A stretch of 64,000 nucleotides of DNA, taken from the NCBI GenBank assembly GCA_002702705.1, contig PABH01000044.1, forward strand, positions 60,636 to 124,635, in the 5' to 3' direction. Under the pieces are notes generated by a model. That model was not told the origin of the DNA. It saw only the letters and a list, made by a program, of their open reading frames with translations, and ran no database searches. How positions within the stretch are numbered: the first letter of the stretch is position 1; each line of letters begins with the position of its first letter. The stretch is from Anaerolineaceae bacterium. GTDB lineage: Bacteria; Chloroflexota; Anaerolineae; Anaerolineales; Anaerolineaceae. Positions 26,345 to 33,564 of the stretch are shown piece by piece. The translations under genes and the position numbers were made by a program.

Positions 26345-26805
26345 AGCGTAATCAGCACCTTACCCACGAATTTGTCGAGTTTATTCCCGACCATCACCAA
26401 CTTCAAGATGGCATAGTTTATGTTTCCATTCAATACGCAACAGCAGTCCATAAATGCTGCTGCGGCTGTGGTGAAGAGGTAGTAACTCCACTATCACCTA
26501 CCAGCTGGCAGATGACATTTGATGGGGAGACCATTTCTCTTTACCCATCCATTGGTAATTGGAACCTTCCCTGTCGATCCCATTACTGGATCAGGCAAGA
26601 CCGTGTCCAATGGGCACCGAGGTGGTCTCAAAAAGAGATCAATTTGCAAAAAACATATGAGACTCAGATGCATAAACAGCACTATCGCGGGGATGAATTA
26701 CCGGTTGAGAAAAGTATAAACCCAACCTCGGCTAGCCCTATGGAGAATAAGTCTGAGCAGAATTTCTGGGCAAGATTAATCAAACAATTATTCAAGGGTG
26801 AATGA
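26341..26805 (+). CDS. DUF6527-family protein of the Ub-like operon
   Basis: 154 aa. A Cys/His-rich core HKCCCGCGEEVVTPLSP...CRSHYWIRQDRVQW suggests a zinc-binding fold. The family DUF6527 is found together with multiubiquitin and ThiF genes (from memory). ATGA overlap with the E2-E1 gene. It might be a peptidase or maturation factor replacing the usual JAB deubiquitinase, which is absent here; this is inference. Confidence 0.8.
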   Translation: MKRNQHLTHEFVEFIPDHHQLQDGIVYVSIQYATAVHKCCCGCGEEVVTPLSPTSWQMTFDGETISLYPSIGNWNLPCRSHYWIRQDRVQWAPRWSQKEINLQKTYETQMHKQHYRGDELPVEKSINPTSASPMENKSEQNFWARLIKQLFKGE

Positions 26806-26855
26806 ACACATAGCACACAGAGCAACGATAGAATAATTTTTTGAAATTCATCCGC

Positions 26856-27134
26856 CTATTTCACTGGCCTAAACTTACACCCATACGTTGCCGGCTTACC
26901 CACCATCGTCCAGGATAACCTTTCAACCGTATTCCACCAAATCTCTGGCACTTCATACCACTTCGCACCGGCTACATCCTTTGGGATATCTGGATCAGGG
27001 GCAGTGGCTCGCGCAAGAGCTCCATCCGGGTGGATACCAACTTCGGTATAAACAAATGAATAAATTGGCCCCAGAGTGGCTAAAGATAACATCATGCCCC
27101 ACCCGCACCGGGAAGGTTTAACCGTTTTTGCGGC
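26856..27134 (-). pseudogene. 5'-truncated copy of the 49.7-kb membrane-protein gene
   Basis: Reads in frame from a stop at 27137-27135 through AAKTVKPSRCGWGMM to the native stop at 26856 and matches the C-terminal half of the intact protein encoded at 49683-50168. The homologous DNA, 26867-27134, is 268 bp long without indels against 49715-49982; I counted about 35 differences (about 87% identity). The first half (start, membrane helix) is missing. Same orientation as the intact gene, 22.8 kb away. Confidence 0.8.
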
Positions 27135-27213
27135 TTAGGATGCACAGCGTAAAAAAGAATGCATAGAATAGAATTGACAATGCAAGAAAAGCAAGATAAA
27201 CTTTCTCAACACT

Positions 27214-27495
27214 ATGGTTACACCAGTCCAACGATCCCTGTTAATCATGCTATTAATACTAACCGCCATTAATCTGGCTGGCCATATCTCAGCGCCAACC
27301 CAATGCTGTACTGTACAGGAAAACACGAGCTCTGCCGGAGATACCGATTGCTTGGCGTGCACACTACAAGTGGGCACATGGGTGCCCCATTCTTTGATAG
27401 TCGAAATGGCATCAAAGCCAAGTTGTTCTTCGCCAGGTAATCCGGCTTTGGCACTTAGTCTTGTATTTGATATACTACACCCCCCAATTGCTTAA
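27214..27495 (+). CDS. Small secreted Cys-rich protein
   Basis: 93 aa. An N-terminal signal peptide (LIMLLILTAINLAGHISA), then QCCTVQ and DCLACTLQ and a hydrophobic C-terminal end finishing FDILHPPIA. Small periplasmic proteins with such cysteine pairs and a HPP end are seen in DUF2946-like copper-associated families, but the match is weak. No good ribosome site was found. Next genes are a rhodanese-like and a DUF1573 protein. Confidence 0.5.
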   Translation: MVTPVQRSLLIMLLILTAINLAGHISAPTQCCTVQENTSSAGDTDCLACTLQVGTWVPHSLIVEMASKPSCSSPGNPALALSLVFDILHPPIA

Positions 27496-27642
27496 TACAA
27501 CTGAATAGTTAACGTTTAAAATCCTCGTTTGAATTTTCATCGAGGCTTGTGGTTACGTTAACGTACACCACCAGTTACCAGAACTTTTGTTGTTCGATAC
27601 TGGTGGCTGTACATTTGGATTCTCAATCGGGAAAAAGATCTT

Positions 27643-28107
27643 ATGAAAAAACGACCTGTTTTACCACTTCTAACAATAGGGATAGGTACTGTGCTCATTT
27701 TATCAGCGATATATATCAACACCAATCTTAGAACCGTATCCCAAGCTCCACAGCCATTGACTTCCGAGGAAGAGACTTTCCCAGAAATTCCACGGGTTAC
27801 CCTAAAAGATGCCTTTACAGCTTTCCAGGGTGGGGCAGCCGTGTTCATTGATGTCCGCGACGCTGACTCTTACACTAACTCACACATTCTAGGAGCAAAA
27901 TCATTCCCCCTAGCTCAGCTAGAAGATCAAATGAAAAAAATTGGCACTGAGACCTGGATCATTACCTACTGTACCTGACCGGCCGAAGAATCGAGCGCCC
28001 GTGCGGCGCGCATGTTGTTAGACAACGGTTTCAAGAAGGTTACTCCCATTTTGGGCGGTTATCGAGCCTGGGAAAAAGCCGGTTATCCAGTGGAAACCAG
28101 CCCTTAG
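27643..28107 (+). CDS. Membrane-anchored rhodanese with in-frame TGA (possible selenoprotein)
   Basis: 155 codons from ATG 27643 to TAG 28105-28107, with an in-frame TGA at codon 112 (27976-27978). N-terminal signal anchor (LTIGIGTVLILSAIYI), then a rhodanese domain: VFIDVRDADSYTNSHILGAKSFPL and, around the TGA, ITYCT-TGA-PAEESSARAARML. The Cys two residues before the TGA is the usual catalytic rhodanese position, and the next cysteine of YCxC-type active loops is replaced by the TGA. A stem GCGCC/GGCGC with a 5-nt loop (CGTGC, G in the second position) lies at 27995-28009, apical loop 22-26 nt after the TGA, within bacterial SECIS spacing. Alternatives: a nonsense mutation (TGC to TGA) or an assembly error. 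No selA/selB/tRNA-Sec in the window. Confidence 0.6.
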
Positions 28108-28125
28108 CCTATAAAGGATTTCTGA

Positions 28126-28548
28126 ATGCATATTATGCAAATTAAACTATCTCGTTTGCGACCGATTCTGTGCCTGCTGGTGCTCCTCGTCGCAGGTCTT
28201 CTTTCATCCTGTAGCAATAAGGCTCCGAAGATCAACATCGAGCCACCTCTGCAGGATTTAGGGACTCAACCTCAGCAACTGATCGATCTTGTTTTTGAAG
28301 TGAGGAACACTGGCAACGCAGATCTTGTTATTGAAAAAGTAAGCGTTTCGTGCGAGTGTACGACAGCCGAGTTGGAAAAAAGCACTATCCCGCCCGGTGA
28401 ATCGGCTGAATTACGGGTTAAATTTGACCCGGCTGAAGACAACTTGTTTGGCGAAATCCAACGCATCATTTATCTGCGCAGCAATGATCCGAACCAACCA
28501 GAGGCTGAAGCAGAATTTCGCGTTACCATCCAAAAGCCAGAAGGATAA
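28126..28548 (+). CDS. DUF1573 lipoprotein
   Basis: 140 aa. Signal with lipobox (LVAGLLSSCS), then a DUF1573 Ig-like domain (INIEPPLQDLGTQ, VEVRNTG-type strand, CECTTAELE, VKFDPAE). Anchored outside the membrane. A clear AAAGGA precedes the ATG, 18 bp after the rhodanese stop, so it belongs to the same transcript. A paralogue lies in the ccm cluster at 5.2-5.7 kb. Confidence 0.85.
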   Translation: MHIMQIKLSRLRPILCLLVLLVAGLLSSCSNKAPKINIEPPLQDLGTQPQQLIDLVFEVRNTGNADLVIEKVSVSCECTTAELEKSTIPPGESAELRVKFDPAEDNLFGEIQRIIYLRSNDPNQPEAEAEFRVTIQKPEG

Positions 28549-28552
28549 TCGA

Positions 28553-29269
28553 ATGCTCAAAAAATGGCTGATGAAGTTAAGTGGCGGAAACACCCTTTAT
28601 TACCCAGGGTGCGTTACCCGCTACGCTCTGCCCGAGGTACAAGAGCGTTACGAACGATTGCTGCGGCAAGCGAAAATCGATTTCATCGTTCTTCCTGGTG
28701 AACTACAGTGCTGTGGCAGTCCAGTCCGGCGGGCGGGCTATAAACAGGATTTTGACCAGTTAAAAGCCAAAAACCTGGAGACATTTGCTCGCTTCAGCGT
28801 CAACAAGATCATCACCAACTGCCCTGGCTGTTATCACACATTGAAATACGAATACCAGCTCGATGTATATCACACGACGCAGGTTTTGTCTGAAAAGGGT
28901 TGGAAACCACCCGATCAATTCAAACCGGATGAAAAGCTATCGCTCACCTACCACGACCCCTGTCATCTCGGTCGATGGTCAGATATTTATGAGGAACCAC
29001 GCCGGCTCCTTGATCAGGCTGGCTGGCAGGTAGTTGAACTGGCCGATAACCGGACCATGAGCTTATGCTGCGGTGCAGGCGGCGGGGTGAAATCAAATTA
29101 CCCGGCGCTCGCCAACGCGATCGCACAAGCCCGTCTGGCCCAGGTGGAAAATAGCCGGTTATGTACGGCTTGCCCCCTATGTTATGCACACTTCAAAGAA
29201 AATGCTGGCGATATTCATGTGATGGAATTCAGCGAAGCTTTAATATCAAACCAGGAGGAGAGACGTTAA
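28553..29269 (+). CDS. CCG-domain Fe-S oxidoreductase subunit (HdrB/LldE-like)
   Basis: 238 aa. Two CCG domains: YYPGCVTR...LQCCGSPVRRAGY with C-P-G-C-YH in the first half, and HDPCHLGRWS...MSLCCGAGGGVKSN...CPLCYAHF in the second. Such subunits bind a noncubane or 4Fe-4S cluster in heterodisulfide reductase B and in lactate/glycolate oxidase complexes. It is followed by an FAD oxidase and a short 4Fe-4S protein, so a three-part GlcDEF/LldEFG-like oxidoreductase is likely; substrate unknown. Confidence 0.85.
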   Translation: MLKKWLMKLSGGNTLYYPGCVTRYALPEVQERYERLLRQAKIDFIVLPGELQCCGSPVRRAGYKQDFDQLKAKNLETFARFSVNKIITNCPGCYHTLKYEYQLDVYHTTQVLSEKGWKPPDQFKPDEKLSLTYHDPCHLGRWSDIYEEPRRLLDQAGWQVVELADNRTMSLCCGAGGGVKSNYPALANAIAQARLAQVENSRLCTACPLCYAHFKENAGDIHVMEFSEALISNQEERR

Positions 29270-29272
29270 CCG

Positions 29273-30442
29273 ATGGAACACCTTGTATCTTTATTCCAAC
29301 CAGGTCAGGTGTCAACTCGCGAAGAAACCCGGATTGCCTACAGCCGAGATGCATCAAGGATACAGGGGGGGTGCCAGGCAGTCGTCTGGCCAGAAACAGT
29401 TACCGATGTTGTTCGTCTGGCTCAATGGGCTGCAGAAACTGGAATTGACTTGGTACCACGAGGTGCCGGTACAGGCTTGTGTGGTGGAGCAACACCGCAA
29501 AACTCGGTTGTCGTCGATTCCGCACACTTACGGCACTTGGGCCCCGTTGACATTCAAACAAAACAAATCGTTGTAGATGCCGGCATACCCTTAGATCACC
29601 TAAACCGCACCCTGCACTCTGAAGGGTTATTTTTACCGGTTATTCCTGGAAGTCACCGCTCAGCAACGATTGGTGGAATGATCGCGACAAATGCTGCAGG
29701 ACTGCATGCAGTTCGCTATGGCAGGATGGCTGATTGGGTTGAGGATGTTGTTATAGTAAATGGGAAAGGGCAGGTTCAATGCTTGTCTGGCAGCTCGCGG
29801 AGCAATTCTACAGGATGGGAAGGCATAACGGGGATGATCGTGCAAGCGACACTCCGCCTGACAGAACGCCCTGGCAACCGCTCGCTCACCTTACTGCCAC
29901 TTGAAAACCTTAGGGAATTGTTAGATCAAATTGACTCTCTGAAAACCAATCCAGCTCTTTCTGCAATGGAATACATCAATCCGAATGCAGCGGTCAAGGT
30001 TGGTTGGGCGGCAAAACACACTTTATTGGTTGAGTATCAAAGCGCAGATGGAGAGATCAAAGATCCGGAAGAGATGGCAATTATCTGGGGAGCGCGGGAA
30101 AGTTTATCTGCACGCTTAACCCAAGCCGGTTACCCGATCTCTGAAGATCCTCAAATCCCTCCCGAAGCCCAAGAAAACATATTGAGCTGGCTGACTGCTC
30201 AGAATATTCCCGTCTTTGGCCATATAGGAGTTGGAATCCTGCACCCCCGATTTTTACCGGATGATCCGCGAATTCCTCAACTTTACCGACGAGTATTTGC
30301 GGCAAGAGGTCGGATCAGTGGCGAACATGGAATTGGATTGAAAAAGCGACAATGGATTAGTGTTGAAATGAAGGCCGAAGTTCAGATATTAAAAAAACGT
30401 TTCGATCCAGATTGCGTTTTTAACCGAGGCAAATTATGCTAA
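29273..30442 (+). CDS. GlcD-like FAD-linked oxidase
   Basis: 389 aa. FAD-binding PCMH domain at the N terminus (VTDVVRLAQWAAETGIDLVPRGAGTGLCGGATP), the IPGSHRSATIGGMIATNAAGLHAVRYG stretch and a C-terminal oxidase part with HGIGLKKRQW. Shorter than GlcD of E. coli (about 500 aa). Overlaps the 4Fe-4S gene by 7 bp. It likely oxidises a 2-hydroxy acid or similar donor and passes electrons to the Fe-S subunits. Confidence 0.88.
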   Translation: MEHLVSLFQPGQVSTREETRIAYSRDASRIQGGCQAVVWPETVTDVVRLAQWAAETGIDLVPRGAGTGLCGGATPQNSVVVDSAHLRHLGPVDIQTKQIVVDAGIPLDHLNRTLHSEGLFLPVIPGSHRSATIGGMIATNAAGLHAVRYGRMADWVEDVVIVNGKGQVQCLSGSSRSNSTGWEGITGMIVQATLRLTERPGNRSLTLLPLENLRELLDQIDSLKTNPALSAMEYINPNAAVKVGWAAKHTLLVEYQSADGEIKDPEEMAIIWGARESLSARLTQAGYPISEDPQIPPEAQENILSWLTAQNIPVFGHIGVGILHPRFLPDDPRIPQLYRRVFAARGRISGEHGIGLKKRQWISVEMKAEVQILKKRFDPDCVFNRGKLC

Positions 30443-30789
30443 TCGGCCTTGCTGAAAACCCCACCTGCACTGAATGCGGCCTTTGTCGTGAGGTTTGCCC
30501 TGTCTTCCAGATCCAGAGCCAGGAAGAATACAGTCCGCGTGGCCGTGCAATGCTGCATTCCGCTGGCCTACAGACATTGGTCTTTTACCAATGCACCTTA
30601 TGCCGGACCTGCCGGGTCGTGTGCCCGATTGGGCATGATCCTAATGGAGAAATATTGCGATCCGGATTAATTGAGGCTGGCATCGAAACGCCGGCCAATC
30701 AGACGATGATCATCAATATCCGGTTATATGGCAATCCCTTTGGACCACTCGCCGACGGCGAGTTGCCTAAAGTGTTAACTTGCTGCTAA
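30436..30789 (+). CDS. 4Fe-4S ferredoxin-type subunit (GlcF N-half-like)
   Basis: 117 aa. Two 4Fe-4S motifs: CTECGLCREVCP and CTLCRTCRVVCP. It corresponds to the N-terminal half of GlcF-type subunits; the CCG half is a separate gene upstream (28553-29269). It ends in LTCC followed by TAA. Wires electrons between the flavoprotein and the CCG subunit. Confidence 0.85.
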   Translation: MLIGLAENPTCTECGLCREVCPVFQIQSQEEYSPRGRAMLHSAGLQTLVFYQCTLCRTCRVVCPIGHDPNGEILRSGLIEAGIETPANQTMIINIRLYGNPFGPLADGELPKVLTCC

Positions 30790-30814
30790 TGATCATCCAT
30801 TGGAGTAATTAAAA

Positions 30815-32017
30815 ATGAAAAAAATCATCATATTTACGTTAACAATATTCACCCTCATCTTTTCTGTGTTTCCTGTGAATGCTGAGAATACCAGGCGACA
30901 GGCTGTGGTCTATTACAACGAAGCTTGTGATGAATGCGCCACCTATATCAATGGGGAATTGCAGGAAATCTTCCTTGTCAATAATGTGGAGATGATTCGA
31001 AAGGACTACATCAACCAGCGCGAAAACAGGGCTGAATTGAATCAAAAGAACGATTCCCTGGGAGTGCCACTTGAGCTACAAAGTCACCTGGTCACCTTCA
31101 TCGACAATGGACAAATAATTTTGCAGGGTGAGCCACCCCGTAAAGTGGTCGAGGACTTATTGTCTGCTCAAGAACTGCCGGAGAAGGTCCTGATTTACAG
31201 CGAGGAAGGCGAGGGGGATGGGTATAAAGCCTGGGCATTCGTCGGCCCAGTGCAGTCATATGAAGCCAATGAACCTATCACGACTTACCTGACCTGGTTT
31301 GAGGCTAACCAGGCATCTTTTGAAAACACAACCATCGTCGGCACCAAAAGCAAGCTGCTTCCGGCTGTTCTGTTGACTGGGCTTATAGACGGGATCAACC
31401 CCTGCGCGATGGCGATTCTGCTCTTTTTCATCACATTTTTGTTTACAATCCGAAAAAGGCGGGCAGCCATTGCCCGCATGGGGCTTGTCTATATTGCCTG
31501 CGTTTACATCGTTTATTTTCTAGTAGGGCTGGGGTTACTTCGCGCGACCTCACTTGTGCAGGGTCATTGGCTGGGTCAATTGGGGGCAGCTCTGCTGATC
31601 CTATTTGGAGTAACAAACCTGCTTGGTGCTGTGTTTCCAAAATTCCCAATTCGGTTGGAAGTGCCCGAAATTGGTAAAGAGGGGCTGAAAAATTGGATGT
31701 ACCGGGCGACCTTGCCTGCTACCATTGTGCTAGGAACTTTGATGGGACTGGAAAGTTTTCCTTGCTCGGGGGGACCGTATGTTGCCATTTTAGGGTTGCT
31801 TGGCAGCCAGACGAGTTTCTGGCAAGGCTTTGGTTACCTGGCGCTCTATAACCTGATGTTTATTATGCCGCTGGTTATCATCTTGATTCTTGCCTTAAAC
31901 CCGGTTATGGGAGCAAAGATTCAAGCATGGGAACGTGCCTCTTCTCATAAGGTTCGCGGGATCACGGGTGGGGTGATGGCGCTCATTGGGTTAGCACTTT
32001 TGATCTGGGTTCTATAA
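30815..32017 (+). CDS. CcdA/DsbD-like membrane thiol-electron transporter
   Basis: 400 aa. Signal peptide, then an extracytoplasmic domain of about 150 residues with a Cys-x2-Cys (YYNEACDECATYI), then six membrane helices with GLIDGINPCAMAILLFFI and GLESFPCSGGPYVA, each carrying the conserved CcdA cysteine. It moves reducing equivalents from cytoplasmic thioredoxin to outside thiol proteins, such as the TlpA/ResA protein at 4.6-5.2 kb or the DsbA-like protein next door. The soluble domain is an extra not found in plain CcdA. Confidence 0.88.
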   Translation: MKKIIIFTLTIFTLIFSVFPVNAENTRRQAVVYYNEACDECATYINGELQEIFLVNNVEMIRKDYINQRENRAELNQKNDSLGVPLELQSHLVTFIDNGQIILQGEPPRKVVEDLLSAQELPEKVLIYSEEGEGDGYKAWAFVGPVQSYEANEPITTYLTWFEANQASFENTTIVGTKSKLLPAVLLTGLIDGINPCAMAILLFFITFLFTIRKRRAAIARMGLVYIACVYIVYFLVGLGLLRATSLVQGHWLGQLGAALLILFGVTNLLGAVFPKFPIRLEVPEIGKEGLKNWMYRATLPATIVLGTLMGLESFPCSGGPYVAILGLLGSQTSFWQGFGYLALYNLMFIMPLVIILILALNPVMGAKIQAWERASSHKVRGITGGVMALIGLALLIWVL

Positions 32018-32040
32018 AATTGACTAAAGAAGGAGCTGTA

Positions 32041-32736
32041 ATGTCTAGAAAATATTTAAAAACAACCAATCGCTCGAAAAAATCACCAAAGAGGATAAAC
32101 TGGTGGATTCTTGGTGTCTTGAGCATAATCCTTGTAGTGGTTATTGCCAGAATCGTGATTCAACAAAACCAGAATAATATTGATCCAGTAGCAATTGCAC
32201 CGATTGAAGTCAGCCAAGATAAAAGCACAGGAAGTGCAGACGCTCCGGTTGTTGTCGTTGAGTATGGGGACTACCAGTGCCCAGCATGCGGGCGGTTCGC
32301 AGAGACAGTCAAACCTCAAATTGTAGAAGAATTCGTAAATTCAGGGCAGGTTCGTTTCGTTTTCCGGAGTTTCCAATTCATTGGGGAAGAATCACAGTGG
32401 GCGGCTGAGGCGGCGGAATGCGCTAATGAACAAGGAAAGTTCTGGGATTATTACGAAAAATTGTATTCGTCACAAGTTGGTGAGAACGCTGGAGCATTCA
32501 ATAAGGAGAACCTGGAAGGATTTGCAGCCGAGTTAGGTTTGCAGACTGAGCAATTCAACCAATGTCTGGCATCGGATAAATACACCGAAAAAGTAAAATC
32601 AGAAACCTTGGAGGCGCAAAACCTTGGACTTCGCGGGACGCCTGCGCTGCTAGTGAACGGAATATTTGTGGAAGGCGGCAGTCAATATGATATTCTAAGC
32701 CAAAGTATAATAGAGGCGCTCTCTAAATCCAAGTAA
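32041..32736 (+). CDS. DsbA-like membrane-anchored thioredoxin
   Basis: 231 aa. Membrane helix (residues about 23-43), then a thioredoxin-DsbA fold: SADAPVVVVEYGDYQCPACGRFAETVKP with the CPAC active site and LGLRGTPALLVNG cis-Pro loop. ATG 32041 with AAGGAGCTG upstream; a TTG at 32020 is less likely. Follows the CcdA-like gene by 23 bp. It oxidises or reduces extracellular thiols; partner of the CcdA-like protein. Confidence 0.9.
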   Translation: MSRKYLKTTNRSKKSPKRINWWILGVLSIILVVVIARIVIQQNQNNIDPVAIAPIEVSQDKSTGSADAPVVVVEYGDYQCPACGRFAETVKPQIVEEFVNSGQVRFVFRSFQFIGEESQWAAEAAECANEQGKFWDYYEKLYSSQVGENAGAFNKENLEGFAAELGLQTEQFNQCLASDKYTEKVKSETLEAQNLGLRGTPALLVNGIFVEGGSQYDILSQSIIEALSKSK

Positions 32737-32760
32737 ACCTTGATTTACACCGGGTACTCT

Positions 32761-32841
32761 AGTCCTGGGTGGTTTTCAAGCCTTTGAGGTATCAAGCAGT
32801 TGGCAATTTTCTGCTTCAGAAGGTAGATTATACCCAGGACT
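32761..32841. repeat. 10-bp perfect inverted repeat with 61-nt loop
   Basis: AGTCCTGGGT (32761-32770) and ACCCAGGACT (32832-32841) enclose 61 nt that can form smaller hairpins (GCAG/CTGC). It is followed by GTTCTTTGTCATTTTT, so it could be a terminator-like structure for the dsbA-like transcript, or the relic of a small transposable repeat. Confidence 0.4.
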
Positions 32842-32862
32842 GTTCTTTGTCATTTTTGTACT

Positions 32863-33480
32863 TTACGAGCTGATATTTGGTTTCTTCAGCAGGATTGCTC
32901 GATATTGCCCATGAAGCATTGCGGATTCATCGATCACTATAATCGCTTCAGGGATAATCTTCGCCATTTCTCCGAATCTTCGGTTAGGATCGGTTCCCAA
33001 TTGACGGATTAGCCCACCCAGCAAGCCGCGGGAGAATGTCAGCCTTGAGTGATCGGGAAGAAATTTGTCGAATATAGCGATTCGTCCGCTTGGGCGCAAC
33101 ACTCGCCAGGCCTCCTGCAGGCATTTTTTCCCATCCGGTACAACCGAGAGGATCAGGTTCAGCAAAACCGCATTAAAGGAACTGTCTGGAAATTGCAGCG
33201 TTTGAGCATCCATTTCCATCAATTTCAGCCCTTCATACGATTACCTTTTTGCTTCTGAAAGCATCGCCGGGCTGATATCGGTACCGGTCACTTGTACGCC
33301 AGCGGAGATATGAGCGAGATCTAGCCCTGTTCCAATACCTGGAATAAGAAGATAATCCCCTGGCTGGAGACTAAGGAGGTCTACGGAACGTTGGCGGGCT
33401 TTCTTCATCACGGTACCTAATAACCGATCATATATCGGGGCGTATATTGGATACACGGATTGATTGACTGGATTGCTCAT
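32863..33480 (-). pseudogene. Class I SAM methyltransferase broken by an in-frame TAA
   Basis: The frame starting at MSNPVNQSVYPIYAPIYDRLLG (33480) reads to SEAKR-stop at 33241-33243 and continues in the same frame as SYEGLKLMEMDAQTLQFPDSSFNAV to 32863. Motif I is LLIPGIGTGLDL and the post-I acidic residue is GTDIS. Apart from one TAA the protein (about 205 codons) looks intact, so a single nonsense change or a sequencing error split it. TAA is not recoded by known systems. Divergent neighbours: the DsbA-like gene and the P-type ATPase. Confidence 0.75.
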
Positions 33481-33564
33481 GTCACTTCCCTTGGTTCGAT
33501 GCAAAACTTATGAAAGGTCTTATCGTACATAGGTCACCTGTAAAAATCCGACTAATTTAATCTA

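Noticed and set aside
27135..27377. Minus-strand frame opposite the small secreted Cys-rich protein
   Set aside because: Lacks a start context and covers the opposite strand of a better-supported frame with signal peptide.
33241..33243. TAA in the methyltransferase as a recoded codon
   Set aside because: TAA is not known to be decoded as Sec or Pyl, and no shifted continuation is needed; a mutation is simpler.
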